Positions 28,722-37,458 of a stretch of 64,000 bases of DNA are shown here, piece after piece. The position numbers were made by a program, and so were the translations under genes. The notes beneath the pieces are model-generated. The model did no database searches, was not told where the DNA came from, and saw only the letters and a list, made by a program, of their open reading frames with translations. Source of the DNA: [Actinomadura] parvosata subsp. kistnae (GTDB lineage: Bacteria; Actinomycetota; Actinomycetes; Streptosporangiales; Streptosporangiaceae). The DNA lies in NCBI RefSeq assembly GCF_900323885.1, contig NZ_OOHJ01000018.1, positions 2,963,001 to 3,027,000 on the forward strand. The letters run 5' to 3'. Each line of letters begins with the position of its first letter. Position 1 is the stretch's first letter.

Positions 28722-29762
28722 TCAAGGAACAGGTCTTGAACGGGGTGCCGGCTCGTAGATAGACAGATGAAACGCGGCGCGCGTTACTACTTTTTGCTGT
28801 CTTTTCGCGACATTTCGGGAGACAACTGCGGCGATCCGCTCGCCGAGCGTGTCCGCCTGGTGATGCCATGCGCTCGGGCCCATCCCGACGACCTGGGCGA
28901 TGTCGTCGTGCCCCAGCTCCATCTCGAACGCGACCGTGCACCGCCCGGTCTCGGCGAACCCCTCCAGGCTGCGCGCCACCCTGCGCTCTTTCTCCTCGTC
29001 GACGGAGAGCAGCCCCAGCTCCTCGACGAGCGGGCTGAGATGCTCGGGGGCCGGGGTGACGACCACCGCCGCGCCTCCCGGCCGCAGCACGCGCCGGAAC
29101 TCGGGCCCGTTCCTGGGCGCGAAGACGTCGATCACCACATCGGCCACCCCGCTCCTGATCGGAAGCGGGCGCCACACGTCGGCCACGAACGCCCCTGCCC
29201 TGGGATGCACCCGCGCCGCCCGGCGTACAGCGTGCTTCGACACATCGAACGCCATCCCGATGCCATCGTCCACCGCGTTGAGCACGGCCGCCAGGTAGTG
29301 CCCGGTGCCCGCGCCCGCATCGACGATCACCGGCGCGGCCCTGCCCGCCGCGCGGTGGTCCTCGACCTTGCCCGGCTCCCGCTCACCGCCCGCGGGCGGC
29401 GGGCCGGAACCGGCCTCCACTTCCGTCTCACGGTACGCCCTCAACTCCGCGTCGTCATGCGTTTCGGTAGAGGACTCATGTTTTCCTGGAACGTTCTCAG
29501 CTGTCACGTATGCCCGTACGGTTTCCGCCAGTGCGTCCGTCAGGGGGGCGTAGTGCCCTTTGTCGAGGAAGGCCGCCCGCGCGGCCACCATCTCGGCGGT
29601 GTCGGCGGTGCCCGGCTGCCCGGAGCCGGTGAGCAGGCTCACGTAACCCTGCTTGGCGACGTCGAAGGTGTGACCGGCGGCGCAGCGCACGGTCGGCCCG
29701 GCCAGGCGCAGCTCGGCGCGGCACACGGGGCAGATCAGATAGTCGACGATGTCAGCCAGCAT
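28722..29762 (-). CDS. 23S rRNA (guanine-N1) methyltransferase, RlmA/TlrB family
   Basis: 346 residues. The N-terminal zinc ribbon (LICPVCRAELRL... VRCAAGHTFDVAKQGYV) is diagnostic of RlmA, which methylates N1 of G745 or G748 in 23S rRNA; the TlrB branch gives tylosin resistance. SAM motif I is IVDAGAGTGHYLAAVL, with VADVVIDVFAPRN later. A charged insertion of about 60 residues (from about residue 80) separates zinc ribbon and methyltransferase and is unusual. The gene lies 35 bp downstream of rho on the same strand, without a clear Shine-Dalgarno, so it may be co-transcribed. Confidence 0.82.
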   Translation of the reverse strand: MLADIVDYLICPVCRAELRLAGPTVRCAAGHTFDVAKQGYVSLLTGSGQPGTADTAEMVAARAAFLDKGHYAPLTDALAETVRAYVTAENVPGKHESSTETHDDAELRAYRETEVEAGSGPPPAGGEREPGKVEDHRAAGRAAPVIVDAGAGTGHYLAAVLNAVDDGIGMAFDVSKHAVRRAARVHPRAGAFVADVWRPLPIRSGVADVVIDVFAPRNGPEFRRVLRPGGAAVVVTPAPEHLSPLVEELGLLSVDEEKERRVARSLEGFAETGRCTVAFEMELGHDDIAQVVGMGPSAWHHQADTLGERIAAVVSRNVAKRQQKVVTRAAFHLSIYEPAPRSRPVP

Positions 29763-29797
29763 GCGGCCATTGTGCTGTACGAGCCGCGGGACGCCGC

Positions 29798-30907
29798 TCA
29801 CGCGGCCTTGGCCGTCTCCATCAGGAAGGCGGCGTTGGAGGAGGTCGAGCGGAGCCGGTCGACGAGGGCCTGGAGGGCCTGCTGCCGGTCCAGCCCGGCC
29901 AGCGAGCGGCGCAGCCGCCAGACGATCTCCCGCTCCGACGGGTGCATCAGCAGCTCCTCGCGCCGGGTGCCGGAGGCGTCGAGGTCCACGGCGGGGAAGA
30001 GGCGGCGCTCGGCCAGCTCGCGGACGAGGTGCAGCTCCATGTTGCCCGTCCCCTTGAACTCCTCGTACAGGTTGTTGTCCATCCGCGACCCCGTGTCCAC
30101 GAGGGCGGTGGCGAGGATGGTCAGCGAGCCGCCGTTCTCGACGTTGCGGGCGGCGCCGAAGAAGCGCTTGGGCGGGTAGAGGGCGCGGGCGTCGATGCCG
30201 CCGGTCAGGACGCGCCCGCCGCCGGGCGCGATGTTGTTGTAGGCCCGCCCGAGGCGGGTCAGCGAGTCGAGCAGCACGACCACGTCGCGGCCGGACTCGA
30301 CGAGGCGCTTGGCCCGCTCGATGGCGAGCTCGGCGAGTGCGGTGTGGTCGCGGTCGGGGTGGTCGAAGGTCGAGGCGTAGATCTCGCCGTCGATGCCGGC
30401 CCGCATCTCGGTGACCTCCTCGGGCCGCTCGCCGACGAGCAGGACCATGAGGTGCGCCTCGGGGTGGTTGCGGGAGATCCCGGCGGCCAGCGCCTGCAGC
30501 ACCATGGTCTTGCCGGCCTTGGGCGGCGCCACGATGAGGCCGCGCTGCCCCTTGCCGATGGGCGCGAACAGGTCGATGACCCGGGTGGTGAGCGACGGCG
30601 TCTCGACGCTGAGCCGCTCGTCCGGATGGATGGGGGTGAGCTGGTCGAACTGTGGCCGGTCGAGCCACGAGGCGGCGCCGTTGACCGATTCGACCTTGAG
30701 GAGTCTGTTGCCGTCGAAGGCCGCGACGACGTGGTCGCCGGGGCGCAGGCCCCACTGGCGGACCTTCTCGGGGGTGACGCGTACGTCGCCCGGCCCCGGC
30801 AGGTGATCCGCCCGGATGAACGCGGACTTGTCGCGTACGTCCAGGAGTCCCTCCACGTGGCGGACCGGCGCGGCGGCACGCTGCTCTGGAATGGTGTGCA
30901 CAGACAT
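29798..30907 (-). CDS. rho: Short transcription termination factor Rho
   Basis: 369 residues from ATG 30907, with AAAGGGG in front. RNA-binding CSD-like segment at about 14-60 (LPGPGDVRVTPEKVRQWGLRPGD), Walker A at about 128-136 (APPKAGKTM), GERPEEVTEM at about 160, Walker B VVVLLDSLTRLGRAYN at about 215 and the Rho-specific TALVDTGSRMDNNLYEEFKG. The usual actinobacterial Rho carries a very long N-terminal Arg-rich insertion and exceeds 600 residues. This one lacks it and most of the N-terminal helical bundle, so it is probably a second, compact Rho paralogue. Long leader with its own promoter. Confidence 0.88.
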   Translation of the reverse strand: MSVHTIPEQRAAAPVRHVEGLLDVRDKSAFIRADHLPGPGDVRVTPEKVRQWGLRPGDHVVAAFDGNRLLKVESVNGAASWLDRPQFDQLTPIHPDERLSVETPSLTTRVIDLFAPIGKGQRGLIVAPPKAGKTMVLQALAAGISRNHPEAHLMVLLVGERPEEVTEMRAGIDGEIYASTFDHPDRDHTALAELAIERAKRLVESGRDVVVLLDSLTRLGRAYNNIAPGGGRVLTGGIDARALYPPKRFFGAARNVENGGSLTILATALVDTGSRMDNNLYEEFKGTGNMELHLVRELAERRLFPAVDLDASGTRREELLMHPSEREIVWRLRRSLAGLDRQQALQALVDRLRSTSSNAAFLMETAKAA

Positions 30908-31052
30908 GATGAGCCCCTTTGGGGGAGATGCGCCGGGGCACTCGGACGAGGACCGGCGGGTGATGAAGGAAAGCAGGCCGGGCGCCCTGCGAACAGGAGG
31001 GCCGGAGCCGGCTTGGAAGATCAAGCGGAGCTGGAGCTCGACGCTTGGTGGC

Positions 31053-31080
31053 AAGATACCACACCGTCCAGTCCATGCAA
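31053..31080 (-). promoter_or_regulatory. Candidate rho promoter
   Basis: On the minus strand TTGCAT (31080-31075) and TATCTT (31058-31053) are 16 bases apart, close to a housekeeping sigma promoter. The predicted transcript would have about 140 nt before the rho ATG, room for Rho autoregulation. Confidence 0.45.
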
Positions 31081-31253
31081 CGCCTAGCCCTCTTGGGCTA
31101 TTCCTGGACGGTTATCGGAGCTTCTCCCGCGAATCCGGGGCGCCAGGCATGACAATGTTCTTCTCGGCGAGGCGCAACGAGGAAAATTACCGCGCCTGAT
31201 GTGCCGAGCAGCACAGAGCCCCCGTCGACGCAGCGTCATCGTGTCAAGTGGCA

Positions 31254-31268
31254 TGCAGGGTCCCTGCA
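31254..31268. promoter_or_regulatory. 15-bp palindrome (operator candidate)
   Basis: TGCAGGG-T-CCCTGCA is a perfect palindrome around one base, upstream of the small zinc-ribbon gene. It could be a dimeric regulator site or a transcript hairpin. Confidence 0.35.
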
Positions 31269-31326
31269 ACTCGATGAGGGTTCCATAGGGACGAATACCG
31301 AAGAATCTCCTTGGGGGAGCACCATC

Positions 31327-31467
31327 ATGAAGACCGCCAACTGCCCGCGGTGCCACCACGAGCTGGACGAAGGCCCCATCATGTACCGGTGCGCGAACTG
31401 CCGCCGCGCCGTCTACGCCGCCGACGTCGAGAACGAGTACGTTCCGGCCCAGCCCGTCGCCGCCTAA
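31327..31467 (+). CDS. Small zinc-ribbon protein
   Basis: 46 residues from ATG 31327, preceded by GGGGGAG. Two CxxC knuckles, NCPRCHHELDEG and YRCANCRRAVYA, make one zinc ribbon that fills most of the protein; the C-terminus is short and acidic to hydrophobic. It resembles zinc ribbons that dock on RNA polymerase or ribosomes, but the target is unknown. The next gene starts 9 bp downstream, so it may be co-transcribed with the MBL hydrolase. Confidence 0.75.
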   Translation: MKTANCPRCHHELDEGPIMYRCANCRRAVYAADVENEYVPAQPVAA

Positions 31468-31476
31468 CCTGGCGGG

Positions 31477-32217
31477 ATGCCGCATCAACCGCTGACCGTG
31501 TCCGGCGTCGAGGTGACACCCCTCTGCGACGCCGTGGGCCCCATGGGGGCGGCGATCCGCCGCCCGCTGAGTGAGATGTTCGCCGGCTCCGGCCTGCCCG
31601 ACGACCCGTGGGTCCTGCACTTCCACTGCTTCCTGATCCGCGACGCGGCCGACCGGCTGACGCTGGTCGACACCGGCATCGGCGGCACGGACTCACCCGC
31701 GTCCACGTGGGCGCCGGTGCCCGGCACGCTGGCCGGCGAGCTGGCCGCCGCGGGCGTCGCGCCCGCCGACATCGGCACCGTCATCCTCACGCACCTGCAC
31801 AGCGACCACGCCTCGGGCGCGGTCGCCGACGGCCGCCCCGCGTTCGAGAACGCCCGGTACGTCGTGCAGAAGGCGGATCTCGACGCCGCCAAGGGGCCGG
31901 TGCTCGACGACGTCGTCACCGTCATCAAGGGGCAGCTCCACGTCGTCGAGGGCGACGCCGAGGTGGCGCCCGGCGTGCGCGTGCGGCACACCCCCGGGCA
32001 CACGCCCGGCCACCAGATCGCCAGGGCCGGCGAGCTGGCCATGACCGGCGACCTGGTCCTGCACCCCGTGCAGCTCGACGACCCGAGCGTGCCCTACCTC
32101 TACGACGACGACCAGGACGCCGCCGTGCGCAGCAGGACCGAGGTCCTGGCCGCGCTGCGGGCCGAGCGGGCGATCCTGGCCACCGGGCACTTCAGCGAGC
32201 CGTTCCTGCGCCTGTGA
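31477..32217 (+). CDS. MBL-fold metallo-hydrolase
   Basis: 246 residues. The metallo-beta-lactamase fold is shown by LVDTGIGG (about 57-64), the metal motif THLHSDHASG (about 104-113), HTPGHTPGHQ (about 172-181) and TGDLVLHP, with a final His in LATGHFSEP. The order and spacing fit lactonase-like or hydroxyacylglutathione-hydrolase-like MBL enzymes. The substrate is unknown. It follows the zinc-ribbon gene closely. Confidence 0.88.
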   Translation: MPHQPLTVSGVEVTPLCDAVGPMGAAIRRPLSEMFAGSGLPDDPWVLHFHCFLIRDAADRLTLVDTGIGGTDSPASTWAPVPGTLAGELAAAGVAPADIGTVILTHLHSDHASGAVADGRPAFENARYVVQKADLDAAKGPVLDDVVTVIKGQLHVVEGDAEVAPGVRVRHTPGHTPGHQIARAGELAMTGDLVLHPVQLDDPSVPYLYDDDQDAAVRSRTEVLAALRAERAILATGHFSEPFLRL

Positions 32218-32273
32218 CCGCGGGGCCCTGGCCGCCGTCCTGGTCGGCCGGCGGGGGCCCTGGTCGCGACGTC

Positions 32274-34175
32274 CTACCGGCCGGCCAGCGCGGGCTGGTC
32301 GGCGAGCAGGGACGCGGGCAGGGCCACCATCGCGGTCAGGCCGCCGTACGGCGAGGGCACCAGGGCGACCTTGATGCCGTGCCGGGCCGCGAGCCTCGCG
32401 ACCACGAACAGGCCGAGCCGGTCGCTCTGCGCCAGGTCGAACTCGGGGGCGGTGGTCAGCCGGTCGTTCAGCTCGTCGAGCTCGGTGCGCGGCAGGCCGA
32501 GGCCGCGGTCCTCCACCTCCACGACGAGGCCGTGCGGGGTCACGGAACTGCGCACGTCCACCCTGGTCTGCGGGGGCGAGAAGAGGGTGGCGTTCTCGAT
32601 CAGCTCGGCCATCAGGTGGGCCACGTCGGTGACCGCCGAGCCGAGCAGCGCCACGGACGGCGGCTGCATGATCTCCACCCGCTCGTACTCCTCGACCTCG
32701 GCCACGGCGGCGCGCAGCACGTCGAGGATGGGCACCGGGTTGCGCCAGCCGCGCCCCGGCGCCTGGTCCGACAGGATGATGAGGCTCTCCGCGTGCCTGC
32801 GCATGCGCGTGGTGAGGTGGTCGAGCTTGAACAGGTCGGCCAGCACCTCCGGCGCCTCCGTGGCCCGCTCCATGCTGTCGAGCTGCAGGAGCTGGCGGTG
32901 CAGCAGCGACTGGTTGCGCCTGGCCAGGTTCACGAAGACCTGGCTGACGCCGTGGCGCAGCCTGGCCTGGTCGACGGCGGCCTCGATGGCGGTCGACTGC
33001 ACGTCGTTGAAGGCACGCACGATGTCGGCCACCTCGGAGGTGTTCGCCTTGACCTCCAGCGGCGCCATCTCGGCCGACGTCGGCGGCGCGGTGTTGGTGC
33101 GCAGCCGCTTGATCAGCCCGGCCAGCCGCACCTCGGCCAGCTCGGTGGCGGCGTCACGCAGCGCGGCCAGCTCGCGCACCAGGCGCTTGCGGAAGCGCAG
33201 CGAGAGCAGAATCGAGGCGATGACCGCGACGAGGCCGACGCCGCCCGCCACGCCGATCTTGACGAGCATGCCGACGGCGGTCGGGGTCACCCGGTTCACG
33301 ATGCCCTGGTTGGTCTTGGCCTGGGCGCGCTCGACGGCGTTCCACAGGTTCTGGGCGTCGATGGGCCAGGTGGCGGCGCTCGCGGGCAGCCCGTTGACGG
33401 CCGCCTGGCCCTTGATGACGTCCTCGGCCTTCAGGAACTCCTCGTAGACGGGCGAGCCGGCCAGCTTCCCGTACGGGCCGCGCAGGTTGCCGTCGAGGTG
33501 CGACAGCGCCTGGGAGAACAGCAGCCGCCTGGTCGCCACCATGCCGGTGAACGACTCCCGCTCCCGCGCCTCGACCCGGCCCCTGGCCAGCACGATCGCG
33601 ACCACGGCCCGCTCCCTGGAGAGCACCTCCTTGGCCTCGCCGAGCATGGTCACGGCGCGGGCCTGCTGGTAGAGGGCCATGTCGGGGACCAGGATCATGG
33701 CGTCGTACATGCGGAAGGAGGCGTCGGCGATCTGGCTGTAGCCGTCGATGACGTCGAGCGGCGCCACGAGCGTGCCGTCCACCTCCTTGCGGACGTCGGC
33801 GAGCTGGTCGAGCTTGACGTTGAGCGCGTTGAGCTGGGTGCGCATCTCCGGCGTCAGGTCGCGCAGGCTCGCGGCCGACGAGCGGAAGGCCTGCACGGCG
33901 CGGTCGGTGCGCCCGCGCCGCTCGGCCATGATGTCGGCGCCCTGCCCGGTCACCAGGAACTCGACGGAGGCCAGCCGCTCGTCCTGCAGCGCGATGTTGA
34001 CGGCCTCGGCCGGCTGGGCAAAGTTGGTCGCCAGGTCGTTGATCGAGAGCAGGCGCATGCCGGCGCCGCCGGTCAGGCCGGCGGCGAACGCCCACAGACC
34101 CACCAGGGAGAGCAGCGGGACCAGCAGGAGGATGAGGAGTTTCAGCGCGATGGGGCGGCCACGCGTGGGGGGCAT
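32274..34175 (-). CDS. NIT-domain sensor histidine kinase (conservon CvnA-like)
   Basis: 633 residues, GGAGG before the ATG. First membrane helix about 11-33, then about 270 extracytoplasmic residues matching the helical nitrate/nitrite-sensing (NIT) domain, a second helix at about 293-315 and a HAMP. The dimerisation region is RRNQSLLHRQLLQLDSME... LFKLDHLTTRMRRHAE, the form found in conservon kinases, and HATPase motifs are in ELIENATLFSPP and VEDRGLGLP. In Streptomyces the CvnA kinase is encoded with roadblock, DUF742 and small GTPase genes; none of them is here, so this copy is an orphan. Confidence 0.85.
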   Translation of the reverse strand: MPPTRGRPIALKLLILLLVPLLSLVGLWAFAAGLTGGAGMRLLSINDLATNFAQPAEAVNIALQDERLASVEFLVTGQGADIMAERRGRTDRAVQAFRSSAASLRDLTPEMRTQLNALNVKLDQLADVRKEVDGTLVAPLDVIDGYSQIADASFRMYDAMILVPDMALYQQARAVTMLGEAKEVLSRERAVVAIVLARGRVEARERESFTGMVATRRLLFSQALSHLDGNLRGPYGKLAGSPVYEEFLKAEDVIKGQAAVNGLPASAATWPIDAQNLWNAVERAQAKTNQGIVNRVTPTAVGMLVKIGVAGGVGLVAVIASILLSLRFRKRLVRELAALRDAATELAEVRLAGLIKRLRTNTAPPTSAEMAPLEVKANTSEVADIVRAFNDVQSTAIEAAVDQARLRHGVSQVFVNLARRNQSLLHRQLLQLDSMERATEAPEVLADLFKLDHLTTRMRRHAESLIILSDQAPGRGWRNPVPILDVLRAAVAEVEEYERVEIMQPPSVALLGSAVTDVAHLMAELIENATLFSPPQTRVDVRSSVTPHGLVVEVEDRGLGLPRTELDELNDRLTTAPEFDLAQSDRLGLFVVARLAARHGIKVALVPSPYGGLTAMVALPASLLADQPALAGR

Positions 34176-34237
34176 GCGACCTCCGGGTGCATGATGAGAT
34201 CGCCTCGCAGATTACACCCCCCTTTGGAAGGATTTCT

Positions 34238-34666
34238 GTGCGTCTTCCGCGTTCTTTCTCCGGCTGGACCATCGCGGTCTTCGGCTTCCTCGCCTTCGCG
34301 CTCGGCCTGCTCGGGCTGATCTCGCCCGGCACGCTGCTGAGCATGCTGGGATTCGAGGTGCTGGACGTGCGGCCGGCCGGGGATTACACGCTGGTCTATA
34401 TGGCCGCCAGCTCCATGGCGGCCGTGAACATGGGCGTCTACTACCTGTTCGCCGCCGCGCACGACTACACCCCGTTCTTCCGCTGGACCGTGCCGTTCCG
34501 GCTCGTGACGTTCGCGGTCTTCACGACGCTGGTGCTGACGGGGGCGGCCCCGGGCAAGTTCTTCGGCGTCGGGCTCTGGGAGGGGCTGGGGGCGGTGATC
34601 ACCGGATTCGCGCTCTGGCGCGAGGGCAGGCTGGTGCCCTCGCGCCAGAGCGCGGAAGTGGCCTGA
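34238..34666 (+). CDS. Small four-helix membrane protein
   Basis: 142 residues from GTG 34238, with GGAAGG six bases upstream; this start keeps it clear of the divergent kinase. Four hydrophobic segments are visible (FGFLAFALGLLGLI, YMAASSMAAVNMGVYYLF, LVTFAVFTTLVLTGA, GLGAVITGFALW). I do not recognise the family with certainty; it looks like DoxX-neighbour or DUF4345-like small membrane proteins. No catalytic motif. Confidence 0.6.
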   Translation: MRLPRSFSGWTIAVFGFLAFALGLLGLISPGTLLSMLGFEVLDVRPAGDYTLVYMAASSMAAVNMGVYYLFAAAHDYTPFFRWTVPFRLVTFAVFTTLVLTGAAPGKFFGVGLWEGLGAVITGFALWREGRLVPSRQSAEVA

Positions 34667-34684
34667 CCCGGCCCCTTTCAGGGC

Positions 34685-35086
34685 TCAGCGGCGGTGGTCG
34701 GCGCGGGCCACGAGCCGGTCGTCGGCGGGCACGGGGGCGTGCTCGCGCTCGGCCTTCGCGCTCTCGCGCTCGGCCTTGGTGTGCTCGCGCTCCAGCTTGC
34801 GCTGCAGGTCGCGCTTCTCGTCCTCCAGCTGGGCCACCCGGCTGGAGGCCTCCGCCCTGGCACTGCGCAGCCGGCGACGCTGCCTGGCGGTCCTGCGGGA
34901 ACCCGAGCCCAGCAGCCAGAGCCCCAGCAGCAGGACGGCCGCGGCGGCCGCACCGGCGAGGAACATCTCGACGTGGTTGAGCTCGAAGGTGTAGCCGAAC
35001 AGGATGTACCTGGTGCTCTCCTCGGTGAGCACCAAGGCGAACGCAGCGCCGGCGAGCAGGATCAGGAGCAGTCCTATGACGATCAT
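34685..35086 (-). CDS. LapA-like membrane protein with coiled-coil tail
   Basis: 133 residues from ATG 35086, with AAGGGGTGAG upstream. Two membrane helices (about 1-22 and 40-62) are followed by a charged coiled coil (RVAQLEDEKRDLQRKLEREH) and a basic C-terminus. The two-helix-plus-coiled-coil plan is that of LapA/DUF1049-type proteins; in actinomycetes the role is unknown. It converges on the four-helix protein. Confidence 0.55.
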   Translation of the reverse strand: MIVIGLLLILLAGAAFALVLTEESTRYILFGYTFELNHVEMFLAGAAAAAVLLLGLWLLGSGSRRTARQRRRLRSARAEASSRVAQLEDEKRDLQRKLEREHTKAERESAKAEREHAPVPADDRLVARADHRR

Positions 35087-35147
35087 CCAACTCACCCCTT
35101 GTCGTAAGAGGCGTTTCTCCTGCCCGTAGATCGGCGGGGTATGCGCG

Positions 35148-35687
35148 ATGATGACGTCCATGAGACCCGAGCCGGGCCAGGTCCTGCACTTCTCCGAAGA
35201 CCCGACGATCGAGCGCTTCGTGCCGCACGTGGCGGTGACCAGCTCGCGCAGCGAGCCGTACGTGTGGGCGGTCGGCTACGACCGCTGCCCCGACTACTGG
35301 TTCCCGAGAGCCTGCCCGCGCGCGATGGCGTGGGTCGGGCCGCGCACCGACGAGGCGGACACGGCCCGGATCATCGGCGCGGGCTGCGGCCGGCGGGTGC
35401 ACGCCATCGAGTACTGCTGGGTGAAGGCGCTCATGGAGGTGCGCCTGTTCGCCTACCGGCTGCCGGCCGACCGCTTCGCGCCCATCGGGGAGCCGCCGCA
35501 CGCGGTGGTCTCCAAGGAGACCGTGGCGCCGCTGGGGCCGCCCGAGCCGGTGGGCGACCTGTTCGAGCTGCACGAGGAGGCCGGGATCCAGCTCAGGGTG
35601 CTGGACAACCTGTGGCCGTTCTGGAACGAGGTGACGGCCAGCAGCCTCGAGTTCAGCGGGATCCGGCTGCGGAACGCGCGTCGATGA
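35148..35687 (+). CDS. DUF6886-like protein
   Basis: 179 residues. VLHFSEDPTIERFVPHVA near the N-terminus, PYVWAVGYDRCPDYWFPRACPR and the C-terminal LRVLDNLWPFWNEVTASSLEFSGIRLRN match what I remember of DUF6886, a family without known function; related folds include PARP-like/ART-like domains, but I cannot confirm this. Its last 35 bp overlap the 3' end of the reductase gene on the other strand. Confidence 0.6.
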   Translation: MMTSMRPEPGQVLHFSEDPTIERFVPHVAVTSSRSEPYVWAVGYDRCPDYWFPRACPRAMAWVGPRTDEADTARIIGAGCGRRVHAIEYCWVKALMEVRLFAYRLPADRFAPIGEPPHAVVSKETVAPLGPPEPVGDLFELHEEAGIQLRVLDNLWPFWNEVTASSLEFSGIRLRNARR

Positions 35688-36630
35688 GCGCCGTCAGCGT
35701 CTCGGGCGGCATCGAGCCGGGCGGCTGCTTCTCGCGGGCGAACCGGTTGGCCTCGCGCCGCAGCGTCTCGTTGACCGGGGTGGCCAGGCCGTGCTCGCGG
35801 CCCAGCAGGACGATCTCGCCGTTGAGGTAGTCGGCCTCGATCGAGCCGCTGCCCCTGGCCAGGCTCTGCCACGACGACCCGCCGCCGCGGCTGACGCCCT
35901 CGATGGGGCGCGCGTCGACCTTGTGCCCGCGGACCTCGGCCTCCTCCTCCGGGGTGGCGTACGCGATGCCGGCGTGCGCCAGCACGGCCCTGGCCTCGGC
36001 CCTGGCGCGCTCGACCACCTCGGTCAGGGCGGGCACGTGGCCGAGCAGCGCCTCGGCGGCGTTGCCCAGGTTGCTGAGGAGCTTGGCGTACTTCCAGCGC
36101 ATGACGTCGGGCACGGCGCGGCCGACGAGGCCGTGCTTGCTCAGGTCGCCGGCGATCTTCGCGGCGAGGCCGTCGTCGTCCACAGCCTGTGGGTAACGGC
36201 CGACGTGCAGCATGCCCGAGTAGGGGTGGCCGTGGGCGGCGATGACGCCGGGCTGGGGAATCTGCGCCGGCAACCACACGCACATGCCGTAGACGCGCTC
36301 GAACCGCCGCAGGACCATGCGCTCGTTGGCCACGCCGTTCTGGGCGCACACCACGGGCAGGTCGGCCGGCCAGGGAGCCAGCGCGGCGATCGTGTCCTGG
36401 GACTTGGTCGCCAGGATGAGCACGTCGTCATCGCGCGTGGGCACGGGGCCGTCGGCGGCGGGGAGGTCGAGGGTCTCGGAGCCTTCTGGGGTGATCAGTC
36501 GCAGGCCGTCTCGCCGGAGAGCCTCGTAGTGGGCTCCTCTCGCGATGAGGAGGACCTCGTGCCCGCCCTGAAACAGGCGGGCGCCGATGGTGCCGCCGAC
36601 TGCCCCTGCTCCGATCACTATGTAGCGCAT
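35653..36630 (-). CDS. Ketopantoate reductase family protein (ApbA/PanE)
   Basis: 325 residues. The N-terminal NADPH site is YIVIGAGAVGGTIGARLF. The catalytic-domain lysine lies in RWKYAKLLSNLGNA (about 180-193), with the downstream NE...YLNGEIVLLGREHGLATPVN typical of PanE. Ketopantoate reductase makes pantoate for coenzyme A synthesis, but actinomycetes carry several paralogues, so the substrate is uncertain. It follows the glycosyltransferase gene by 19 bp on the same strand. Confidence 0.82.
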   Translation of the reverse strand: MRYIVIGAGAVGGTIGARLFQGGHEVLLIARGAHYEALRRDGLRLITPEGSETLDLPAADGPVPTRDDDVLILATKSQDTIAALAPWPADLPVVCAQNGVANERMVLRRFERVYGMCVWLPAQIPQPGVIAAHGHPYSGMLHVGRYPQAVDDDGLAAKIAGDLSKHGLVGRAVPDVMRWKYAKLLSNLGNAAEALLGHVPALTEVVERARAEARAVLAHAGIAYATPEEEAEVRGHKVDARPIEGVSRGGGSSWQSLARGSGSIEADYLNGEIVLLGREHGLATPVNETLRREANRFAREKQPPGSMPPETLTALIDARSAAGSR

Positions 36631-36649
36631 TGTTCGAGAATGTCACTCC

Positions 36650-37384
36650 CTACTTGGCCAGCGCCACTTGGGCGGACTGCGCCGGGGAGACGGCCGCGCC
36701 ACGGGAGCGCTCGCGCCAGATGGTCTTGAGCACCCGCCAGCCGTCGCGCACCGCGTTCAGGTTGCTGACGCCGTGGATGCGGGAGCGCTCGTGGCTGGGG
36801 ACCTCGCGGATGATGAGGCCGGCCTGGGCGGCGCGCACGTTCATCAGGGTCTCGATCTCGAAGCCGTCGCAGTCGAGGCCGAGGGCGTCGAGGTGGCGGG
36901 CCCAGAAGGCGTTGTAGCCGTAGCAGAGGTCGGTGTAGCGGGTGCCGTAGAGGAAGTTGGTGAGCCCCGTCAGGACCTTGTTGCCGAGCGAGCGGATCGG
37001 ACTGAGGTCGTCCGAGCCGCCACCAGGGGCGTACCGGGAGCCCTTGGCGAAGTCGGCGCCGTTCATGAGCGTGGCCACGAAGGAGCGGATCTCCCGGCCG
37101 TCGGTGGACCCGTCGGCGTCGATCATGACGATGATGTCGCCCCGGGCGGCCTGGAAGCCCTCGATGAGGGCGTTGCCCTTGCCGCGCCGGCTCTGCACGA
37201 CGACCCGCAGGTCGGGGCGCAGCCTACGCGCGACGGCGATGGTGTCGTCGGTCGAGTTGCCGTCGACGAGGATGACCTCGTCGATCCAGTCGGGCAGCGT
37301 CGCGAAGACGTGGGGAAGGTTCTCGGCCTCGTTCATCGCGGGAACGATGACGCTGACACTGGCGGCGAAAGGCTGCTTGTTCAT
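36650..37384 (-). CDS. Family 2 glycosyltransferase
   Basis: 244 residues from ATG 37384 (MNKQPFAASVSVIVPAMNE); the frame is open eight codons further. GT-A motifs are VIVPAMNEAENLP, VDGNSTDDT and the DxD region MIDADGSTDG. GYNAFWARHLDALGLDCDGFEIETL is typical of polyprenyl-phosphate sugar transferases (DPM1-like). No membrane helices, so it is a soluble, membrane-associated enzyme. Donor and acceptor are unknown. Confidence 0.85.
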   Translation of the reverse strand: MNKQPFAASVSVIVPAMNEAENLPHVFATLPDWIDEVILVDGNSTDDTIAVARRLRPDLRVVVQSRRGKGNALIEGFQAARGDIIVMIDADGSTDGREIRSFVATLMNGADFAKGSRYAPGGGSDDLSPIRSLGNKVLTGLTNFLYGTRYTDLCYGYNAFWARHLDALGLDCDGFEIETLMNVRAAQAGLIIREVPSHERSRIHGVSNLNAVRDGWRVLKTIWRERSRGAAVSPAQSAQVALAK

Positions 37385-37458
37385 GTCACCAAGGTTCGCC
37401 GCCCGCACATGCAGCCCGCTTAACAGTGCCTTGCATAGATCATGCGTATGACGAAAAC

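Larger units (their letters stand above)
30908..31326. other. Divergent intergenic region between rho and zinc-ribbon gene
   Basis: 419 bp. On the minus strand it holds a rho promoter candidate and about 140 nt of untranslated leader. On the plus side it holds a perfect palindrome (31254-31268) about 60 bp before the zinc-ribbon start. No ORF with coding character was found. Confidence 0.5.
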
